A stretch of DNA of 64,000 nucleotides from Fictibacillus fluitans (GCF_030418125.1 NZ_JAUHTR010000014.1:42028-106027), one strand, 5' to 3'; positions 16,505 to 24,744 are shown, numbered from the stretch's first letter. Notes: generated from the letters alone by a model not told the origin. Numbers and translations: made by a program.

Positions 16505-17260
16505 TTAAAGTGCGATGGTTTCGATTTCATACTGATCGAGCTGCTTTTTAAGTTTTGGCTCGATTTCCTGATCGGTTACAAGGATATCAATTTTGTTCAA
16601 CCCGCATACTTTTTGAAAATAGGTTCGGTTGAACTTTGAGTAATCTGCAAGCAATATAACCTGATCGGAGCGGTTGATCATTTCCTTCAGCAAAAATCCT
16701 TCCTCTTCAAAAGGAATAGTCAGGCCATCGGAAGAAATGCCGCAGGCTCCAAGAAACAATTTATTCACTTTAAAATCTGCTAAATGCTGTATGGTTCTCG
16801 ATCCATAAATGGAGCGATGACTGTTATTGAGCAGCCCTCCAAGCAAATGAATGAATGTATCTTCTTTTTTGGATAAAATCCCTGCTATATCTATTGAATT
16901 CGTGACAACCACGTTGTCTTTTGTATGAATATATTCCGCCAAAAACTGAACGGTGGTAGAAGCATCCAATAATAGATGATCACCATCCTGGATCAGTCCT
17001 GCTGCATATTTCCCTATGCGCTTCTTTTCCTCCGAAGCTTTCTGCAAGCGCTGATCATAATCGGACACATCATGGAAAAGGGTCGGTGACTTTGCGCCGC
17101 CCCGCAAGCGGACAATCTTCCCGTCTTCCTCCAGTTTCACCAGATCACGCCGTGCTGTATCCCGTGAGACTTGGTTCATCTTGCAGATGGTTTCCATGTC
17201 CACTCTGTCATGCTCTTTTAAATAGTGCAGAATCGCTTCCATGCGCTCATCCTGATACAT
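16505..17260 (-). CDS. DeoR/GlpR family transcriptional regulator
   Basis: Sugar-phosphate-responsive repressor of 251 aa. The N-terminal winged helix-turn-helix (RMEAILHYLKEHDRVDM, then NQVSRDTARRDLVKLEEDGK and VRLRGGA) is the DeoR signature. The C-terminal DeoRC sensor domain has LLDASTTVQFLAEYI and LLGGLLNNSHRSIYG. It is the first gene of an operon with the HAD phosphatase. A 7-8-7 inverted repeat sits 16 bp upstream of its start, where an autoregulatory operator would be expected. Confidence 0.92.
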   Translation of the reverse strand: MYQDERMEAILHYLKEHDRVDMETICKMNQVSRDTARRDLVKLEEDGKIVRLRGGAKSPTLFHDVSDYDQRLQKASEEKKRIGKYAAGLIQDGDHLLLDASTTVQFLAEYIHTKDNVVVTNSIDIAGILSKKEDTFIHLLGGLLNNSHRSIYGSRTIQHLADFKVNKLFLGACGISSDGLTIPFEEEGFLLKEMINRSDQVILLADYSKFNRTYFQKVCGLNKIDILVTDQEIEPKLKKQLDQYEIETIAL

Positions 17261-17275
17261 GCCTCTTTCACTCCC

Positions 17276-17297
17276 TTACTTAAGTGATTATAAGTAA
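17276..17297. promoter_or_regulatory. candidate DeoR-type operator (TTACTTA-N8-TAAGTAA)
   Basis: Perfect 7-base inverted repeat with an 8-base spacer directly upstream of the deoR-type start codon. Confidence 0.55.
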
Positions 17298-17363
17298 TAT
17301 TAAGCAGTCATGCAATGAAATATGCAATTCTTTACAAAAAATAAGCAAAAGTAAGGATAGTCC

Positions 17364-17915
17364 TCACTTTTGCTTATTTAAAAACTTTTCGTTCCACTGT
17401 CTGGCTTCGGCAAGTGCTCTTTCATCTTTTAAGATGTCGCTGGGTGCATTCGCTGTTCCGATAATGTATCCGGCAAAGGAAACTCCCATAAAATCAAATA
17501 TATATTGAAATTGCAGAATTAAAGGCAATGCCTTTATCCTCGGCTGATCCCCTCCACAAGTAATGACATAGGCCGTCTTTTGGCTCATTTCTTTTTTAAA
17601 TTCAAAACGGTCATCCCGTAAGCTCTGGGACCACCGATCCACAAAATTTTTCATCAGTCCCGACATTCCGTACCAGTATACAGGTGTGGCAAAAATCAGT
17701 ATATCATGCTCGAGCACAGTATCAATTACTGTCTCATAATCATCTGATACCGGGTGAAAGCCTCCTGCTGCATGCCTTAAGTCATCAATGGGTACGACCT
17801 GTTTTTCTTTTAAGATGATGGGTGTATAATCTATTCCTTTAAGCGCCAGCTCGGTTAACTGCTGTGTGTTTCCGTCCGCTCTTGAACTTCCGATAATTGC
17901 TGCGATCTTCATCAT
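17364..17915 (-). CDS. NAD(P)H-dependent FMN reductase, flavodoxin-like
   Basis: Flavoprotein of 183 aa. It begins KIAAIIGSSRADGNTQQL, the FMN phosphate loop of the NADPH-dependent FMN reductase family, and contains FATPVYWYGMSGLMKNFVDRW, the flavin-binding loop seen in azoreductase/WrbA-like members. CGGDQP near 125 is also typical. It probably reduces quinones, azo compounds or free flavin. ATG at 17915 follows GGGGG. It is transcribed alone. Confidence 0.88.
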   Translation of the reverse strand: MMKIAAIIGSSRADGNTQQLTELALKGIDYTPIILKEKQVVPIDDLRHAAGGFHPVSDDYETVIDTVLEHDILIFATPVYWYGMSGLMKNFVDRWSQSLRDDRFEFKKEMSQKTAYVITCGGDQPRIKALPLILQFQYIFDFMGVSFAGYIIGTANAPSDILKDERALAEARQWNEKFLNKQK

Positions 17916-17985
17916 TTACCCCCTGTTATCTTTCTAAATGATCATAGCGCATTCTCTTTCTTTTTCCCACCAGCCTGTCTTTCGG

Positions 17986-18285
17986 CTAGCGAAAATGTTC
18001 CTTTTTTCTAAGCTTTTCTTTAAAGGCATGCCACGAATTTTTTGATCCGGAGTAGCTTCCAATCGCCGCATATCCGTAAAAAAAGCCCATAAACACCCCT
18101 GCAATAAAATGATGGCGGTGGCTGTACAAGATGGAAAGAAGAAGGCCGAGCAAAAGTGCAACCGAAGGTATTAATGCCTTTGGCACCGGCGCTGCCCATT
18201 TGATGAGCTGCGTCAGCACGAGAACCAGCGGTACAGCAAGCACTCCATCCCAAAAATTTGTATGTATAACTGGAAAAACTTCCAT
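17986..18285 (-). CDS. small membrane protein, A118-type holin-like
   Basis: A 99-aa protein with three hydrophobic segments (about 14-30, 38-54, 61-78) and a basic C-terminus (KEKLRKKEHFR). The order resembles phage A118-like holins: a first helix followed by LTQLIKW, then IPSVALLLGLLL, then FIAGVFMGFFYGYAAIG. No lysin or other phage gene is nearby. It may be a domesticated holin-like protein or an unrelated small membrane protein. The family link is from pattern resemblance only. Confidence 0.65.
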   Translation of the reverse strand: MEVFPVIHTNFWDGVLAVPLVLVLTQLIKWAAPVPKALIPSVALLLGLLLSILYSHRHHFIAGVFMGFFYGYAAIGSYSGSKNSWHAFKEKLRKKEHFR

Positions 18286-18348
18286 ATGTATTCCTCTCTT
18301 TTAGCTGAGTTACTCACAGTATCGCCAAACCCGTGAACTTTTATAGAT

Positions 18349-18404
18349 AAAAAAGAGGCAAAAACCCGCTGTTCCTTTTCGGAAACACATGGTTTTTGCC
18401 TCAA
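18349..18404 (-). terminator. terminator of the merR-type gene
   Basis: Perfect 12-bp stem GAGGCAAAAACC/GGTTTTTGCCTC with a long loop, followed on the minus strand by TTTTTT. Confidence 0.82.
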
Positions 18405-18408
18405 TTCA

Positions 18409-18825
18409 TTAAACGTTGAGCAAGCTGTCCACTTTTTGGATTAAATCCTTTAATTCTTCCTGAAAGGATTTCATCTTCTCCATCTTTTGCTGCAGCATCT
18501 TCTCCTGCTCTTTCAAACCAACCGCGATCTCTTCCAATTCCGACTGCTGAATGGTTGTGTCCTTTGTTGACTCGTATTGATCTTTATGTTCGAGCACCCG
18601 CTCTTTAATGCTTAAAAAATGCTGCAGCTCCTGAAGTGAAAAACCGAGCACTTCCTTTGCATCGACGACTCGTTTTAATTGTTTAACATCTTCATCTGTA
18701 TACAGGCGAACTTGCCCGTCACTTCTCTCCGGAGGATGGATCAGCCCAATCTCCTCGTAATACCGGATGGCACGCTTTGTAATCCCTGTAATTTTTGCTG
18801 CTTCGTCAATTTTAATCCAATTCAC
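18409..18825 (-). CDS. MerR family transcriptional regulator
   Basis: A 138-aa activator-type regulator. The N-terminal winged helix (IDEAAKITGITKRAIRYYEE, then GLIHPPERSDGQVRLYTDEDV) is canonical MerR. The C-terminal part is a long coiled coil (about 75-135) without the Cys ligands of metal-sensing members, so an organic or redox signal is likely. I choose the GTG at 18825, eight bases after AGGGAG, over the GTG at 18834, which touches the ribosome site. Its own promoter has MerR-type geometry. Confidence 0.9.
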   Translation of the reverse strand: MNWIKIDEAAKITGITKRAIRYYEEIGLIHPPERSDGQVRLYTDEDVKQLKRVVDAKEVLGFSLQELQHFLSIKERVLEHKDQYESTKDTTIQQSELEEIAVGLKEQEKMLQQKMEKMKSFQEELKDLIQKVDSLLNV

Positions 18826-18846
18826 CCCACTCACTCCCTTATAAAA

Positions 18847-18880
18847 ATTATACCTTTACTATGACGCGAACGTCAAAGGT
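18847..18880 (-). promoter_or_regulatory. MerR-type promoter with embedded dyad
   Basis: On the minus strand TTGACG (18876-18871) and TATAAT (18852-18847) are separated by 18 bp, longer than the usual 17. The dyad ACCTTTGAC...AGTAAAGGT spans the spacer, with an inner GACG/CGTC. This is the geometry of promoters that MerR proteins twist into activity. Confidence 0.65.
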
Positions 18881-18914
18881 CCCGGTTAAAGAAGTGACAC
18901 TCATGAAAAAACAC

Positions 18915-18940
18915 AAAAAACCGCCACAGAAGCGGCGGCC
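18915..18940 (-). terminator. terminator of the serine hydrolase gene
   Basis: CCGCC...GGCGG stem followed on the minus strand by TTTTTT. Confidence 0.75.
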
Positions 18941-18949
18941 GTTCACGTT

Positions 18950-20623
18950 TTAATGATTTCGTTTGGTCCATTGGCTGTCTGTCACTTGTTTTGCAATACC
19001 TTTACCTGCGGCATCCTTTGCTTTCACATCTTTTACATACCAGCCCCGGCCGTTAACACTGGCATCCGTTGTATACAAAAAGCGGACAAACTTTGTGCCG
19101 GCTGGCAAGGCTGTGGTTTCCTTCTTCCAGCCGCTGCTTTTTCCCGTAAAGGAAGAAGCTGTTTTCTGCCAGGTGACGCCGTCTGCTGATGCTTCTACCG
19201 TCCCATTGTCGCTTCCCTTTTCAATTTCAAACCATGTTTCAAAGCTTACAGTGGCGGCCGGTTTCTTCAATTCATAAACGAGCAGCCGGGAGAGTTTATC
19301 GCCATAGCCCGCGAACCAGGCTTTTTCATGATTAGGCAGAGAAACAGGGATCGCATCTGCCGCAGCACGCGCCACATCTCTTCGAACCGGATTAATCGAT
19401 GGCATCGTTCGTGTTGGGTGTACACGGTTGGTCAATGTTAAGACAATGGTCTGGTTTTTAGGACTGATGACCATCGTTGTTCCTGTAAACCCGGTATGGC
19501 CAAGTGTGGTTGCGTCAGACAGCGCATCCATGTACCATCCCTGGTCCAATTCCCAGCCAAGCCCGTGAGAATCCGAAGGGAATTGAGGAAGCTGATTCTC
19601 TTCCAGTAATCTGACGGTTGAAGGCTTCAGAATCCTTGTGGAGCCATACTTTCCGTTTTGCAGGAACATGTGGGCAAAGGTGGCCAGATCATGTGCCGAG
19701 GAAAAGACGCCTGCATGCCCGGCCACTCCATCAAGTGACCATGCATTTTCATCGTGGACTTCTCCCCACACCATGCCCCTGTTGATATAAGGTTCATATT
19801 CTGTGGCAGCAATTCTTGGCTTTAAAAAAGCGGGTGGGTTATACATCGTGTCCTTCATCTTCAAAGGACCCGTTATCACTTCTTTCACATATTCATCAAG
19901 ACGTTTGCCCGAAAGCCGTTCGACCAGCACCCCAAGGGTAATCATGTTCAAATCGCTGTATGTATAAGTGGTGCCTGGCGCGTTTTTCAGCGGGTAAGTC
20001 AGGATGATATGCAAGCGGTCTTCCCTGTTTGTCCCCATCTTATAGACCGGAATAAACGGCTCAAAACCCGAGGTATGTGTAAGGAGCTGGCGGATCGTCA
20101 CCTTTTCTTTTCCGTTTTCATTAAATTCTGGGATATACTTGCCGACAGGATCATCGAGCTGAAATTCCCCTTGCTCGTACAGCTTCATAGCAGCCGTGGT
20201 GGTAAAAATCTTGCTGATGGATGCCAAATCGAATATCGTATCTTTTCTCATAGGAACCGGATGTTCCAGCTCTGTATACTTATCGTCCGTATACCGGGAA
20301 GCATAGCCATATGCATCCCATTTGGCGATGGATCCTTTTCTTGCGACCAAAACCACCCCGCCGGGGAACATCTTCGTCGCCATGGCATTATTCATAGTCG
20401 TGTCAATTGTGTTCAGTGCTTCAGGATAAAGACCCGCACTTCTTGGTGTTCCATTGTGGATTACAGGTGATGAGGAGCCAGGATAATTCCAGTCACCCGG
20501 CTTAAAATAGTTGACCGGGCTGCTTTGCACTTGTTTTCCCTGAGCGAAAGCCGGTGCACCTGCTGATAAAATCATACTCAGACCGACGATTGCCGCTGCC
20601 GGCTGTTTCCATTTTTTCATCAT
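18950..20623 (-). CDS. secreted serine hydrolase, class C beta-lactamase family, with C-terminal beta domain
   Basis: Exported 557-aa protein. A signal peptide (to about residue 27, SAGAPAFAQ) is followed by a beta-lactamase/transpeptidase-like domain. The active-site SxxK is in DLASISKIFTT, the second motif is YTYSDLNM (YSD in place of the YxN of true class C enzymes), and the third is GHTGFTG. After about residue 450 comes an extra beta-rich domain (WFEIEKGSDNG, DGVTWQKT, VRFLYTTDASVNGRGWYV) resembling carbohydrate-binding F5/8-type modules. A cell-wall or esterase role, as for B. subtilis YbbE-like proteins, is likelier than beta-lactam resistance. GGAGGG precedes the two adjacent ATG codons. 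Confidence 0.87.
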   Translation of the reverse strand: MMKKWKQPAAAIVGLSMILSAGAPAFAQGKQVQSSPVNYFKPGDWNYPGSSSPVIHNGTPRSAGLYPEALNTIDTTMNNAMATKMFPGGVVLVARKGSIAKWDAYGYASRYTDDKYTELEHPVPMRKDTIFDLASISKIFTTTAAMKLYEQGEFQLDDPVGKYIPEFNENGKEKVTIRQLLTHTSGFEPFIPVYKMGTNREDRLHIILTYPLKNAPGTTYTYSDLNMITLGVLVERLSGKRLDEYVKEVITGPLKMKDTMYNPPAFLKPRIAATEYEPYINRGMVWGEVHDENAWSLDGVAGHAGVFSSAHDLATFAHMFLQNGKYGSTRILKPSTVRLLEENQLPQFPSDSHGLGWELDQGWYMDALSDATTLGHTGFTGTTMVISPKNQTIVLTLTNRVHPTRTMPSINPVRRDVARAAADAIPVSLPNHEKAWFAGYGDKLSRLLVYELKKPAATVSFETWFEIEKGSDNGTVEASADGVTWQKTASSFTGKSSGWKKETTALPAGTKFVRFLYTTDASVNGRGWYVKDVKAKDAAGKGIAKQVTDSQWTKRNH

Positions 20624-20901
20624 TTTCCCTCCATTTTCAGAAAATTCAATCCCTTAGTAAAGAGTAGCAACGATATACTGAAAAAGCCATGGAACCAATG
20701 TCCCATTCTTGTGCCGGCCCTTTCCTATCTTTTGGAAACTTCTTGTCAAAAAATCTAGTAAACTGTAATCATTACCAAACTTTTTTCCCCCTCATAAATT
20801 ACCAAAGCATGACTATTGACCCTGTTTTTTTTTAGCTTTCCATACTATAATCTGAGAGTTATTATTTTCTGAATATAGTATAGGAGAAATGGAGGGTAGC
20901 T

Positions 20902-21312
20902 ATGATCAGCTGGCTTAAACGAAGAAAAATGAATATCAAGACCCATTCATCACCTGACCTTGCTTCCCGCTCTTCAGTTGCAGCTCATCTGCAATCTGCA
21001 TCCATTTCACCTGATAAGGAAATTGAACATTACAAAAGCAGACTTTTGCAATTTGGCATCAAAATTTGCGAGATGCCAAAGTTAACCCCCCATTCGAAGA
21101 AAACCAGACTCGATGCCTACGCCATTGCCTCTTACATAGCAAACAATACAGAACTTAAATCTCTTTTTCTTACAAAAAAAGGTCTGCCTGCATCCCAGCT
21201 ATCAGAAGAATTTCCTGACAAGAGCTTTAAACGTTACACACCTTACATTATTGCTATCGCTCTCATTATTGTTGAAGACTATCATTATCTTAAAGGCTAT
21301 TTGCCGGAATAG
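20902..21312 (+). CDS. sigma-I C-terminal domain protein (lacks sigma region 2)
   Basis: A 136-aa protein. From about residue 40 it aligns with the C-terminal DNA-binding half of sigma factor SigI: EHYKSRLLQFGI, then PHSKKTRLDAYAIA, LFLTKKGLPASQL and RYTPYIIAIALI...DYHYLKGYL. Full-length SigI is about 250 aa. The N-terminal half that carries region 2 (-10 recognition and core binding) is absent. An in-frame TAG lies 20 bp upstream of the ATG and GGAGG is ideally placed, so this is a real start rather than a frameshifted remnant. It is followed 12 bp later by rsgI. It may titrate RsgI, act as half of a split sigma factor, or be a decaying gene. Confidence 0.82.
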   Translation: MISWLKRRKMNIKTHSSPDLASRSSVAAHLQSASISPDKEIEHYKSRLLQFGIKICEMPKLTPHSKKTRLDAYAIASYIANNTELKSLFLTKKGLPASQLSEEFPDKSFKRYTPYIIAIALIIVEDYHYLKGYLPE

Positions 21313-21324
21313 GAGGCCCTTACG

Positions 21325-23043
21325 ATGACAAAAGGAATTGTGGTAGAAGTTAAACGGCACCACATCATCGTTCTATCTGAGGGCGGTGTTTTTCGCAAGG
21401 TAAAAAACAATGGACAGCCTTATGCGGTAGGAAGTGATATCCTCCTGCCCAATGAACCACAATCAAGGCCTTTGTTCAGTCTTCCGGTGTTCAACTGGAA
21501 ATCAGCTACCGTGTTTACCTTTGCCATCCTCTTATTATTTTTTCAGCTCGCCCCCAACACTGGACAAGGGGTATATGCCTATGTGGGCATGGAGATGAAT
21601 CCAAGCATCGAATTATCCATTGATGATGACATGCTCGTGCAACACATTACTGCCTATAATTCAGACGGTAAAAAACTGGTTGCTCTTCTTGAAGATTATC
21701 ATGGACAGCCGCTTGAAAAAGTGACCGGGAAAATTTTCAAAATCTGCAGGGCCAAAGGGTTCATTAAGCCAGATCAGGAAGTTATTGTTACTACCACTCT
21801 GACGAAGGACGTCAGTAAAGAAACACAGCAAAAAATTGAGCAGAAAATCAATTCTCTGATGGAACAAAAAGCGTTGGAAAACAAAATTGACATGACTTCA
21901 TTGATTATTTCCAACAAAGAAAGAAAACGGGCAAAGAAAAGCGGTCTTACCCCTGCTAAATATGCGATTTTCATGGCGGCAAAAGAAGCAGGAATCCCTA
22001 TTACACAAACCGATATCAAGAAAAAAAGCATTCAGGAGCTGTCAGATACGGTTGGGCCGATCAGCGACCTGCTATCGACTACCCCTCTAGGAGAATATAA
22101 ACATGTCTCTGTTTTTGTTCATAACGAACCTTCTCGGGATGGCATCGCGGAAACCTCACACCCGGTTTATGAGGATGATCCTGTCCTCATTCTGAGAGAG
22201 AATTCGGGCATAAAAAGCGACAAACCAACGGAAATGGCAGTTGACCAATCCGCGGCAAAGAAGGATGCAGAATGCAGCATGAGTAAACCAATTCCTGCTG
22301 CACCCGCTGCTCCAGCACAGCCCGGTCCCCCGGTACCTGCGAATAAAAGCAGCAATGAACGAAATTCAAAAAATCAGCCGGTCACCCTTCCCGTAATTGA
22401 TGCAGTAAAAGCACCTGCTGCTGAGCCAGCAAAAACAAGTGCTCCTGCTGCTGAGCCGGTAAAGCAAAGTGCTCCTGTCGCGACGCCAGCACCGGTCCAA
22501 GAAAAGAAAACGGACAAACCAGCAGCACCTGCCAGTCAAGAATCAAAAGGATCTGGTACTGCAGTTATCTCAATTCCCAGGGAAACGGATAAAGAAGTAA
22601 AGACTTCTCTTCCACCTGTTTCAGTTCCAAAAGAAGAAAAGGCAAGCACCCCTTCTTCTTCCGTTTCAAAAGAAGAAACAAAACCCGCAAGCGCACCAGA
22701 ACGTGAGGAAAGTAAGAATACAGATAGACCTAAAGCTCCGTCCGTGGAGATTGAAATAAAATTACCAGAAAAAGTTGAAGCTTCCGTACCGTCCCAAAAC
22801 TCAAAAGAAACAGCTGTTGAGATGAATGAACCGCAGAAAGAAAGGACAGTTCCAGTCAGTGAAAAGCAAAAAGACACCTCTCTTTCAGAGGCATCTGAAC
22901 CGGACTGTGGCGGTGTTAATCAAAATCAACAAGAAGCAGCGGAGGCTGAACCCGCTCCTGTACAGGAAGATACCCGTTCAGCCGTGGGACAGATAAATGA
23001 AGAACTTACTGCATCTTCAGCAAGCATTGACGATGCAGCATAA
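21325..23043 (+). CDS. rsgI: anti-sigma-I factor RsgI with long Pro/Ala/Lys/Glu-rich tail
   Basis: Single-pass membrane protein of 572 aa. The cytoplasmic RsgI N-terminal domain (MTKGIVVEVKRHHIIVLSEG, to about 50) normally binds SigI. A membrane helix spans about 61-76. The extracytoplasmic part begins with the conserved VYAYVGMEMNPSIELSID and continues to about 220 with ALEN/KIDMTS-type RsgI core sequence. From about 290 to the end it is low complexity, rich in Pro, Ala, Lys, Glu and Ser. In B. subtilis RsgI holds sigma-I inactive and is cut on heat or wall stress. The tail could reach into the wall. It shares an operon with the sigma-I C-terminal protein. Confidence 0.9.
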   Translation: MTKGIVVEVKRHHIIVLSEGGVFRKVKNNGQPYAVGSDILLPNEPQSRPLFSLPVFNWKSATVFTFAILLLFFQLAPNTGQGVYAYVGMEMNPSIELSIDDDMLVQHITAYNSDGKKLVALLEDYHGQPLEKVTGKIFKICRAKGFIKPDQEVIVTTTLTKDVSKETQQKIEQKINSLMEQKALENKIDMTSLIISNKERKRAKKSGLTPAKYAIFMAAKEAGIPITQTDIKKKSIQELSDTVGPISDLLSTTPLGEYKHVSVFVHNEPSRDGIAETSHPVYEDDPVLILRENSGIKSDKPTEMAVDQSAAKKDAECSMSKPIPAAPAAPAQPGPPVPANKSSNERNSKNQPVTLPVIDAVKAPAAEPAKTSAPAAEPVKQSAPVATPAPVQEKKTDKPAAPASQESKGSGTAVISIPRETDKEVKTSLPPVSVPKEEKASTPSSSVSKEETKPASAPEREESKNTDRPKAPSVEIEIKLPEKVEASVPSQNSKETAVEMNEPQKERTVPVSEKQKDTSLSEASEPDCGGVNQNQQEAAEAEPAPVQEDTRSAVGQINEELTASSASIDDAA

Positions 23044-23082
23044 AAAAATCCTGTCTGAACACCTGTTCAGCAGGATTTTTTA
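23042..23082. terminator. bidirectional terminator rsgI / cotH
   Basis: AAAAAAATCCTG-TCTGAAC loops to GTTCAG-CAGGATTTTTT at the convergent junction. Confidence 0.85.
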
Positions 23083-24168
23083 TTGAAGGCGGTGCAGCCG
23101 TTTCTTTAGATATTTATTTCTTTTCTTGATGAATGTATAAATGTATTCCGGCTCCTGATCGAATTTTGAAAGAGAGTAGTGCTTATAAGGATCCTTAACG
23201 ATATGCGGTCTTATTGAAGAATAAAGCCGTTCAATTTTCCCCTCCATGGCTTCCAATGTGAAAGCTTCCTCGAGCAGCTGCTCCATGACCCGTTTGTACT
23301 GTTTCCGATAATTACTATGAAGCAGCAGGCGTGCCGTCAGCGTATTGTACCCATCAATGGGAACATACTTGTTCTCCATCACATCTCCATGAATATCCCT
23401 GCCCCATGTGGCATCGTAATCCCAGGGCATGATTTCAAACTGTCCGGTCTCCCCATGCTTGTAAAGAGAATAGTTATGGATAAAACCATCAAAATTCTGC
23501 GTGCAGACCGCTCCGCCAAGCCATCGAAAATAAGTTTCCAGATTCAGCAATGGTTCAATTTTTGCAGGAAACTCCTTATCCGAAGATGTTAGCACGCAAT
23601 TCAGCAGCTTTCTCAAGTGCTGAAATGAATGATTGGGATCATACTTAATTTCATATCCTGAGGTAACGGACCGCTTCTGTTTGCCGGTTGTAGGATTGTA
23701 CTTTGAGAAATTGGCATTTTCTGAAACAGCATAGTAGATACTGCCGTCAGGAAGCCCTCTTTTTTTAAAAAACAGCTGGTCGACCGACTCCAATTGGAGA
23801 TAAACACCTTGATATAAGCTGTTGATGTACAATGTGACATGGCTTGCTTCCGGGGACAGTACTCCAATATCGCGAAAGAAATCAAGGGACAGCTTATTCC
23901 TCATTAGAGAAGGATCATTGTATTCAGCATTCATATGAATCCTTTTGGCCCCGGTAAACAGCCGCGAGGATGGAAAAACAAAATCATAGGACTTTTTTGG
24001 GAATTTGCGAATATGCGCCCCTCTGTATTTCACGGTTGTTTCATAGGACCCGTTTTCGGTTTTTAATCTCCCTTTAACCGGCTGGTTGGCCCATCTTCCC
24101 TTTTCTATTGACTTGGCCCCTTTAATTGGAACAGAGAGACGATACTCCGGCAATATACCTTTAGACAT
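23080..24168 (-). CDS. cotH: spore coat kinase CotH
   Basis: A 362-aa protein of the CotH family, atypical secreted/coat protein kinases that phosphorylate Ser in CotB and CotG. The signatures present are KYRGAHIRKFPKKSYDF (ATP-site Lys region, about 48), LMRNKLSLDFFRDIG, YINSLYQGVYLQLESVD, and MPWDYDATWGRD (about 243), the acidic metal-binding motif of the family. The ATG at 24168 is 11 bases after AGGAGAG. The gene is divergent from a cotG-like gene, with cotB beyond it, the same grouping as in B. subtilis. This context strongly supports the kinase-substrate reading. Confidence 0.93.
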   Translation of the reverse strand: MSKGILPEYRLSVPIKGAKSIEKGRWANQPVKGRLKTENGSYETTVKYRGAHIRKFPKKSYDFVFPSSRLFTGAKRIHMNAEYNDPSLMRNKLSLDFFRDIGVLSPEASHVTLYINSLYQGVYLQLESVDQLFFKKRGLPDGSIYYAVSENANFSKYNPTTGKQKRSVTSGYEIKYDPNHSFQHLRKLLNCVLTSSDKEFPAKIEPLLNLETYFRWLGGAVCTQNFDGFIHNYSLYKHGETGQFEIMPWDYDATWGRDIHGDVMENKYVPIDGYNTLTARLLLHSNYRKQYKRVMEQLLEEAFTLEAMEGKIERLYSSIRPHIVKDPYKHYSLSKFDQEPEYIYTFIKKRNKYLKKRLHRLQ

Positions 24169-24332
24169 GATTCTTCAATCTCTCCTTAGGTTGATACTTA
24201 TCTCTATGTTGAGAAGAAGGTAAGCGCCACAAATCAATGCTAAAAAGGGCCTCCTTTCTGTGACGTCTGTCCAAGCAGAAAGTGAAAACTCACGTACATT
24301 ATATTTGAAAAGAAAGTATACTCCGTTCTTTT

Positions 24333-24341
24333 CATATTTTA
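24333..24341 (+). promoter_or_regulatory. possible sigma-K -10 element of the cotG-like gene
   Basis: CATATTTTA matches CATAnnnTA and lies 20 bp before the start codon. No matching AC element is seen 16 bp upstream, so an activator such as GerE may be needed, or the match is chance. Confidence 0.4.
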
Positions 24342-24360
24342 GAGTATTGGAGGTCTACTC

Positions 24361-24723
24361 ATGAGCGTATGGCATAATGATCCATCTGAAGAAAGCTCAA
24401 GCTCAAGTTCAAGTTCAAGCTCAAGTTCAAGTTCCAGCTCGAGCTCAAGTTCTAGCTCAAGTTCGAGAAGAAGCAGACGTTCCGGCAAAAGATCAGGAAA
24501 GCGTTCTGGAAAACGTTCTGGCCGTTCTGGCCGTTCTGGTCGTTCCGGCCGTTCTGGAAGAAGATCAAGACGATCAAGAAGAACCAGAAGATCCAGCAGT
24601 TCAAGCTCGAGCAGTTCAAGAAGAAGCGCTAAGCGTTCCGGTCGTTCCGGTCGTTCTGGTCGTTCTGGTCGTTCTGGTCGACGAAGAACAAGAAGAACAC
24701 GCCGCACTCGAAGATCCAGCTAA
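24361..24723 (+). CDS. CotG-like Ser/Arg/Gly repeat spore coat protein
   Basis: A 120-aa, strongly basic, unstructured protein. After MSVWHNDPSEE it has 24 consecutive Ser (residues 12-35), then Arg/Ser-rich units (RRSGKRSGKRSGK, tandem RSG copies), a second run of nine Ser, more RSG copies and a Thr/Arg tail. This is CotG-like architecture, though no residue-level identity to B. subtilis CotG is claimed. It is divergent from cotH and 180 bp before cotB. GGAGG sits seven bases before the ATG. Ser tracts next to Arg are what CotH-type kinases modify. Phosphorylation would turn a basic protein into a mixed-charge polymer able to assemble ionically. Confidence 0.85.
   Translation: MSVWHNDPSEESSSSSSSSSSSSSSSSSSSSSSSSRRSRRSGKRSGKRSGKRSGRSGRSGRSGRSGRRSRRSRRTRRSSSSSSSSSRRSAKRSGRSGRSGRSGRSGRRRTRRTRRTRRSS
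24394..24465 (+). repeat. hexanucleotide AGYTCN repeat coding for 24 Ser
   Basis: Twelve uninterrupted copies of a 6-bp unit in which AGY and TCN Ser codons strictly alternate. The opposite strand reads as Glu-Leu repeats. The pattern implies growth by slippage of a 6-bp unit rather than selection for Ser codon by codon. Confidence 0.9.
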
Positions 24724-24744
24724 GCAGGTAACCGAGTATTTTTT

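Noticed and set aside
17986..18285. Prophage remnant
   Set aside because: No lysin, terminase, integrase or att-like repeats around the holin-like gene.
18950..20623. Beta-lactam resistance gene
   Set aside because: The second motif is YSD and an extra C-terminal beta domain is present, which fits cell-wall or esterase-type relatives better than a true beta-lactamase.
20640..20900. Remnant of sigma-I region 2 upstream of the short sigma gene
   Set aside because: All three plus-strand frames are interrupted and nothing resembles region 2; an in-frame TAG directly precedes the start.
24339..24707. Minus-strand frame of Glu-Leu and Pro-Glu-Arg repeats
   Set aside because: It is the mirror of the Ser/Arg repeat of the CotG-like gene; no ribosome site and no independent codon structure.
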